Below are positions 5,570-8,908 of a stretch of DNA of 8,908 bases, in pieces (position 1 is the first letter of the stretch; each line of letters opens with the position of its first letter). The notes beneath the pieces were generated by a model, which worked only from the letters and a program-made list of their open reading frames with translations, made no database searches and had not been told where the DNA came from. The translations under genes and the position numbers were made by a program. The DNA comes from Gallionellaceae bacterium. Its GTDB lineage: Bacteria > Pseudomonadota > Gammaproteobacteria > Burkholderiales > Gallionellaceae. The stretch covers positions 1 through 8,908 of the forward strand of contig JAKFXW010000109.1 in assembly GCA_021731185.1 (NCBI GenBank), in the 5' to 3' direction.

Positions 5570-7223
5570 GCTTGGGCAGATTAGTGCTAGTTCTTTTAAT
5601 TGGCTTAGCTTGGCGAAGATCGCTATCTGGTTGTCCGGTTTTCGCGCGCACGGTATTAGGCTGCACCACATAAATACGTTGCCCCGGTCGCAATATTTTC
5701 ACACCTCTATTCCAGCTTTGTAATTTTCTTAAGCTCACACGGTAGCGTTGCGCGATACCGCTCATAGTGTCGCCACGTCGCACTACATGCCGAATTGCAT
5801 TTGCAAGCAACAAGTCAAAGGGTTTCAGATGGGTATTAAATGCTTCAAATTCATTTTGCGCTTCGGCACCATTTAATGGCACTAACAATGCCTGACCGCT
5901 GCTAAATGTGGCATATCGCGGCAAGCCGTTTATTGAACGCAATTCATCCAGCGGCAAATTAAAACGATCAGCAAGCTGCTTTAAGCGCTCCCCTTTTTTG
6001 CTTTTATAGGCGTGCCAAGTCACCAAAGGCAGGCTATGACTGGCAAGATTGTTGCGGAAGGTCTCTATCTTTTCTACAGGCAGCAAGATGACTTCAGCAT
6101 GTTCCTGCAAAATTACTGGGCGATTATGCGCAGGGTTGAGTGCACGAAATTCTTCTATAGATACATCTGCAAATTTTGCTGCGAGCTCTACATCCATATG
6201 CTGATCGGTGGTGACCACCGCAAAATACGGTTCATTGGGAACATCTGGCAGCGTCAAACCATACCGCTCCGGATGGGTGATGATATTTTTAATCGCATAC
6301 AGCTTGGGCAAATAATGGCGAGTTTCTTTGGGCAGACTTAAGCTGGCATAGTTGGTCGCGCGTTTCAGTTTGCGGTTTTGGGCGATGGCGCGTTTGACTC
6401 TTCCTTCGCCAGAATTGTAGGCCGCTAACGCTAGCTGCCAATCGCCAAACATATCGTGCAGGCTTTGTAGATAATCAAGTGCGCCATTGGTCGCGCTGAT
6501 TACATCACGCCGACCGTCATACCACCAGTTTTGCTCCATGCCGAATTTTTTGCCAGTGGATGGTATAAATTGCCAGATACCTGAGGCGCGCGCCGTGGAA
6601 TAAGCACCCGGATAAAAGGCACTTTCGATCATCGGCAGCAGTGCAATTTCCATCGGCATTCCACGCCGCTCTACCTCTTCAACAATAAAGTGGAGATATA
6701 ATCGTCCACGTTCAGTCATGCGTTGAATATAATCGGGACGGCTAGCGTACCATTTTTCATGTTGGGCGATCAGCGGGCTATTGAAGTCCTGCATGTCATA
6801 TCCTGCGCGAATACGATGCCAAACATCGACTGCCTCCGATGTAGGTTTAGGCGTGGAAGAATCGGAAAAAGTTTGCGGAAAATTATTTGACAGCAGCCCG
6901 CTAGTTGCAGGTGTGTTGAATATTGCTGGTTGAACTGGTGGCACTGGTGGCACTGGCGGGACTTCTGGTACTTCTTGAACAGGGGGCGCAGCCAGTTCTG
7001 CTGCCAGATCGGACGTAAATTCTGGATTAAATTTAAATGCAGGTTCTAAAGCTGGCTCGCCAGAAATTTTCTCACTGGATAGAGTGCCAATCTCAGCTTG
7101 CGGCTGAGTTACCATTACCGTTTCATTGTCCCCTTGTGGGGCTGCGAGCGCGTCTTCAGCTACCAGCACCACCAGTGCAAGGCATCCAATAAATCCAAGA
7201 ATAAATAGTTTGTTGAGCTTCAT
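5562..7223 (-). CDS. mltD: Lytic murein transglycosylase D with LysM domains
   Basis: This 553-residue envelope enzyme cleaves the MurNAc-GlcNAc bond in peptidoglycan, leaving 1,6-anhydro-MurNAc ends. A signal peptide covers 1-27/28 (hydrophobic 6-22, then ALAA). A Pro/Val-rich linker lies near 79-99. The SLT catalytic domain spans about 135-320, with catalytic Glu200 in LLPMIES, then GIWQFIPSTG (215-224) and AAYNSGEGRV (267-276), all close to MltD. A diverged LysM-like repeat lies near 402-450 and a clear peptidoglycan-binding LysM at 478-521 (VVRRGDTMSGIAQRY, then LRPGQRIYVV). E. coli MltD is a lipoprotein; here Cys14 sits mid-core in a poor lipobox (FIGC), so signal peptidase I cleavage is likelier. 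The ATG at 7223 gives the signal peptide and has a promoter just upstream. It is convergent with the transporter and unrelated to it. Confidence 0.93.
   Translation of the reverse strand: MKLNKLFILGFIGCLALVVLVAEDALAAPQGDNETVMVTQPQAEIGTLSSEKISGEPALEPAFKFNPEFTSDLAAELAAPPVQEVPEVPPVPPVPPVQPAIFNTPATSGLLSNNFPQTFSDSSTPKPTSEAVDVWHRIRAGYDMQDFNSPLIAQHEKWYASRPDYIQRMTERGRLYLHFIVEEVERRGMPMEIALLPMIESAFYPGAYSTARASGIWQFIPSTGKKFGMEQNWWYDGRRDVISATNGALDYLQSLHDMFGDWQLALAAYNSGEGRVKRAIAQNRKLKRATNYASLSLPKETRHYLPKLYAIKNIITHPERYGLTLPDVPNEPYFAVVTTDQHMDVELAAKFADVSIEEFRALNPAHNRPVILQEHAEVILLPVEKIETFRNNLASHSLPLVTWHAYKSKKGERLKQLADRFNLPLDELRSINGLPRYATFSSGQALLVPLNGAEAQNEFEAFNTHLKPFDLLLANAIRHVVRRGDTMSGIAQRYRVSLRKLQSWNRGVKILRPGQRIYVVQPNTVRAKTGQPDSDLRQAKPIKRTSTNLPKRL
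6934..6969 (-). repeat. mltD: 9-bp microrepeat coding the Pro/Val linker of MltD
   Basis: The unit ACTGGTGGC (+ strand) occurs at 6934-6942 and 6943-6951, followed by degenerate copies at 6952-6960 and 6961-6969. On the coding strand it gives Val-Pro-Pro units in the linker between the signal peptide and the catalytic domain. Such units can gain or lose copies in frame. Confidence 0.7.
7124..7140 (+). repeat. Dispersed repeat, copy 3 (17-nt core)
   Basis: CATTGTCCCCTTGTGGG is identical to the core of the repeats in the ATPase gene. Read on the mltD strand it encodes PQGDN (residues 29-33), immediately after the signal-peptide cleavage region. Confidence 0.85.
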
Positions 7224-7255
7224 TTTATTACCCGTTACAACACAACACTGATGCG

Positions 7256-7284
7256 ATGCTAGTCGACGGGGGAATGATAGTCAA
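7256..7284 (-). promoter_or_regulatory. Putative sigma-70 promoter of mltD
   Basis: On the - strand, TTGACT (7284-7279) and TAGCAT (7261-7256) are separated by exactly 17 nt, a good -35/-10 pair. Transcription would start near 7249, giving a leader of about 26 nt before the mltD ATG at 7223. No operator-like repeat is evident in it. Confidence 0.55.
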
Positions 7285-7331
7285 GGTTTTGTCTTCCGCC
7301 AATATATATCGCGCAGCCTTTTAATTCATTG

Positions 7332-7499
7332 ATGCAATGCCAGCGTGGCGCGGTGTTGTCGTGCTATGCGTTGGTGTATGAAATCTACGACACGCTGAAT
7401 CCGGGTAAATCTAACGCGATGCTTATTCGCTACGCGCTGTTTGGACATCATCATGTGGCGGAATATTATGCGGAGGATGAAAATAATTCCGCCCAATAA
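7332..7499 (+). CDS. Short hypothetical protein (55 aa)
   Basis: ATG 7332 to TAA 7497-7499 encodes 55 residues, starting MQCQRGAVLSCYALVYEIYD and ending EDENNSAQ. I do not recognise it. The composition looks like a folded cytoplasmic protein: a mixed hydrophobic/Tyr segment (GAVLSCYALVYEIY), a central NPGKSNAMLIRYALFGHHH, and an acidic tail. Codon use (many GCG, CTG, GAA, TAT) resembles the neighbouring genes. No good Shine-Dalgarno precedes the ATG; a TTG at 7329 is the only nearby alternative, and the frame is open upstream to the stop at 7278. It runs divergently from mltD. The opposite strand has an open frame over the same bases (7326-7508) with a less plausible composition. It could instead be the remnant of a longer gene. 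Confidence 0.45.
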   Translation: MQCQRGAVLSCYALVYEIYDTLNPGKSNAMLIRYALFGHHHVAEYYAEDENNSAQ

Positions 7500-7564
7500 A
7501 ACCCCCACAAATAAAAAAATCCCAAGGAAAAGAACGAAAAGAACATAGGCTGGTGAAACAGCAT

Positions 7565-7586
7565 GGTGGGGCTGAGCAAGCCCACC
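7565..7586. repeat. REP-like GGTGGG/CCCACC hairpin
   Basis: GGTGGG (7565-7570) pairs with CCCACC (7581-7586). Allowing one bulged G the stem extends by C-G and T-A to 8 bp around the loop GAGCA (7574-7578). The GC-rich palindrome in an intergenic gap resembles REP-type repeats found in many copies in some proteobacteria. Only one copy is visible here. Confidence 0.45.
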
Positions 7587-7635
7587 GACACCTATAAATT
7601 TTTTGTGATCAGCCTGAGCGATCTTGATGATTTAA

Positions 7636-7651
7636 GTAGGGTTAACCCTAC
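7636..7651. repeat. Perfect 16-bp palindrome
   Basis: GTAGGGTTAACCCTAC is fully self-complementary with no spacer. It lies about 90 bp downstream of the katA stop. It could be a dimeric protein-binding site or a degenerate member of a GTAGGGTT..AACCCTAC repeat family; with no loop it is a poor RNA hairpin. Confidence 0.6.
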
Positions 7652-7662
7652 AGGTATGCTAC

Positions 7663-7738
7663 AAAAAAACGCTCTATAAATTGATTCCTCAGGGGAATTA
7701 ACTTCCAAGGCGTTTTTCTCGCATCAAACTTCCCCTGA
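7663..7738 (-). terminator. Probable katA transcription terminator region
   Basis: Just after the katA stop, TCAGGGGAA (7689-7697) and TTCCCCTGA (7730-7738) form a perfect 9-bp inverted repeat with a 32-nt loop. An overlapping pair, AAAAACGC (7665-7672) and GCGTTTTT (7710-7717), gives on the - strand a stem ending in seven T (7669-7663), as in an intrinsic terminator. ATTCC (7684-7688) and GGAAT (7694-7698) form a third, competing stem. The position and U-run fit a terminator for katA; which fold forms is not decidable by eye. Confidence 0.45.
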
Positions 7739-7740
7739 AA

Positions 7741-8908
7741 TTAAACCTTTAGCCCCAACGCCTTGGCTACCCCTGCGCCGTATGCCGGATCGGCTTTAGT
7801 GCAATTGGCGATATGCCGTTTTTGCACTTCCACTGATGCACCGCCCACCGAGCGCGCGGTATTCTCGAACAGCACTTGTTGCTGTGCCTTGGTCATCAAG
7901 CGGAACAAGTTACCCGGCTGCGAGTAGTAATCTTCATCCACACGATGATTCCAGTGATCCGCCATGCCCTCAATCGCTAATGGCGGCTCGGAGAAATCCG
8001 GCTGTTCTTGCCATTCACCTTTGCTGTTCGGCTCATAACCTATCGTCGCACCATGATTGCCATCGGTACGCATCGCACCATCGCGGTGATAGCTGTGGAA
8101 CGGGCATTGGGGCGCGTTCACCGGAATCTGGTGATGATTTACACCTAAGCGGTAACGCTGTGCATCGCCGTAAGAAAACAAGCGCGCTTGCAACATTTTG
8201 TCGGGCGAAAAGCTGATGCCTGGCACGACCGCCGCAGGATTAAACGCAGACTGCTCGACCTCGGCAAAAAAGTTTTCTGGATTGCGATTGAGTTCCATCA
8301 CGCCCACTTCGATGAGCGGGTAGTCACCATGCGGCCACACTTTGGTTAAATCAAATGGGTTGTAAGGTGTCTTGGACGCATCTTTTTCCGACATGATTTG
8401 CACGAACAGTTTCCACTTTGGAAAATCACTTTGCTCAATGCTGTCGAACAAATCTCGCTGATGACTTTCGCGGTCTTTACCCACAATTTCTTGCGCTTCA
8501 GCATCGGTTAAATTCTTGATGCCCTGTTGCGAACGGAAATGAAATTTCACCCAGTAACGTTCATTTTTAGCATTAATAAAACTAAAAGCGTGGCTACCAA
8601 AACCGTGCATGTGGCGATAGCTTGCGGGCAGGCCGCGATCACTCATGACGATGGTGATTTGGTGCAGCGCTTCCGGCAACGATGTCCAGAAATCCCAATT
8701 GTTTTGCGCGCTCCGCATATTGGTTTTGGGGTCGCGCTTCACGGCATGGTTCAAGTCTGGAAACTTCAGCGGGTCGCGCAAAAAGAATACTGGTGTATTG
8801 TTGCCGACCATGTCCCAATTACCTTCTTCGGTATAAAACTTCAAGGCGAAGCCGCGTATGTCGCGCTCGGCATCCGCCGCACCACGTTCACCCGCCACGG
8901 TGGTGACG
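7741..8908 (-). CDS. katA: Monofunctional haem catalase, N-terminus cut by window end
   Basis: The enzyme disproportionates hydrogen peroxide to water and oxygen. The frame is open to the window end, giving about 388 residues of a protein usually 480-500 long. A GTG at 8896-8898 is an internal Val codon within TTVAGERGAADAERD, not the start. Visible signatures: the distal-pocket Asn region VGNNTPVFFLRDPLKFPD, NNWDFW, MSDRGLPASYRHMHGFG, and the proximal haem-ligand motif RLFSYGDAQRYRLG, with the Tyr codon at 8170-8172. The distal His region lies beyond the edge. The lack of a C-terminal flavodoxin-like domain marks a small-subunit, probably clade 3 (KatA-type) catalase. Peroxide control (OxyR type) is common for the family but its promoter is outside the window. 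The gene symbol is by similarity; katB or kat would fit equally. Confidence 0.95.
   Translation of the reverse strand, partial: VTTVAGERGAADAERDIRGFALKFYTEEGNWDMVGNNTPVFFLRDPLKFPDLNHAVKRDPKTNMRSAQNNWDFWTSLPEALHQITIVMSDRGLPASYRHMHGFGSHAFSFINAKNERYWVKFHFRSQQGIKNLTDAEAQEIVGKDRESHQRDLFDSIEQSDFPKWKLFVQIMSEKDASKTPYNPFDLTKVWPHGDYPLIEVGVMELNRNPENFFAEVEQSAFNPAAVVPGISFSPDKMLQARLFSYGDAQRYRLGVNHHQIPVNAPQCPFHSYHRDGAMRTDGNHGATIGYEPNSKGEWQEQPDFSEPPLAIEGMADHWNHRVDEDYYSQPGNLFRLMTKAQQQVLFENTARSVGGASVEVQKRHIANCTKADPAYGAGVAKALGLKV

Larger units (their letters stand above)
7224..7740. other. Intergenic region between mltD and catalase
   Basis: This 517-bp stretch separates the starts of mltD and the end of katA. 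It holds the mltD promoter, the 55-codon frame at 7332-7499, an A-rich stretch (7500-7560), and three palindromic structures at 7565-7586, 7636-7651 and 7663-7738. No tRNA or known RNA gene was seen in it. Confidence 0.6.

Noticed and set aside
7176..7191. MltD lipobox (FIGC at residues 11-14)
   Set aside because: Phe at -3 and Ile at -2 make a poor lipobox, and the hydrophobic core continues past the Cys to an ALAA signal peptidase I site.
7326..7508. Antisense 60-residue frame with a hydrophobic N-terminus, GTG start
   Set aside because: It has no ribosome site; its hydrophobic part comes from reading the A-rich stretch backwards, and the rest is very rich in Arg, His and Gln. The + strand frame over the same bases looks more protein-like.
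8896..8898. GTG as the catalase start
   Set aside because: The codon lies inside the conserved TVAGERGAADAERD motif and the frame continues to the window edge.
1..8908. CRISPR array, tRNA or rRNA genes, complete IS element
   Set aside because: No regularly spaced repeats, cloverleaf-type sequence or transposase gene was seen in any intergenic gap.

Overview
The window is a moderate-GC proteobacterial chromosome segment, most likely from a betaproteobacterium. This rests on the style of the MutS tail, the MltD-type transglycosylase, the clade-3-like catalase and the oligopeptide-type ABC permeases; no rRNA or other taxonomic marker is present, so the assignment is an inference. It reads as ordinary chromosome carrying several small repeats rather than a prophage, genomic island or complete IS.

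Layout: (1) 1-165 is the 3' end of mutS on the + strand. It faces a small coiled-coil protein of unknown function on the - strand (263-580). (2) 581-1052 is gene-poor and holds a 136-bp MITE-like element (680-815) with imperfect ~28-nt terminal inverted repeats, a strong internal hairpin and a flanking TAA direct repeat. (3) 1053-5514 is a three-gene + strand cluster for an ABC importer of the peptide/opine/nickel (Dpp/Opp/Yej) type: a DppB-like permease, a DppC-like permease overlapping it by ATGA, and one polypeptide carrying both ATPase domains. No substrate-binding protein is visible. (4) mltD lies convergently on the - strand (5562-7223), with a good sigma-70-type promoter just upstream. 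(5) 7224-7740 is mostly intergenic. It carries a probable 55-codon + strand gene (7332-7499), a GGTGGG/CCCACC hairpin, a perfect 16-bp palindrome and a complex hairpin region that probably ends katA transcription. (6) 7741-8908 is the C-terminal four fifths of a monofunctional haem catalase on the - strand, cut by the window end.

The permeases and fused ATPase would together form one complete membrane translocator, with the binding protein encoded elsewhere. MutS, MltD and catalase are independent functions (mismatch repair, peptidoglycan turnover, peroxide removal) and no single pathway links the region.

The most unusual signal is an exact repeated word, CATTGTCCCCTTGTGGG. It occurs three times, each inside coding sequence, in different reading frames and orientations, and always at a protein position likely to tolerate insertion: the linker and a C-terminal loop of the fused ATPase, and the residues just after the MltD signal peptide. 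Two copies form a 21-nt inverted pair around the second ATPase domain. This looks like a short dispersed repeat family. No complete new multi-gene system could be identified.
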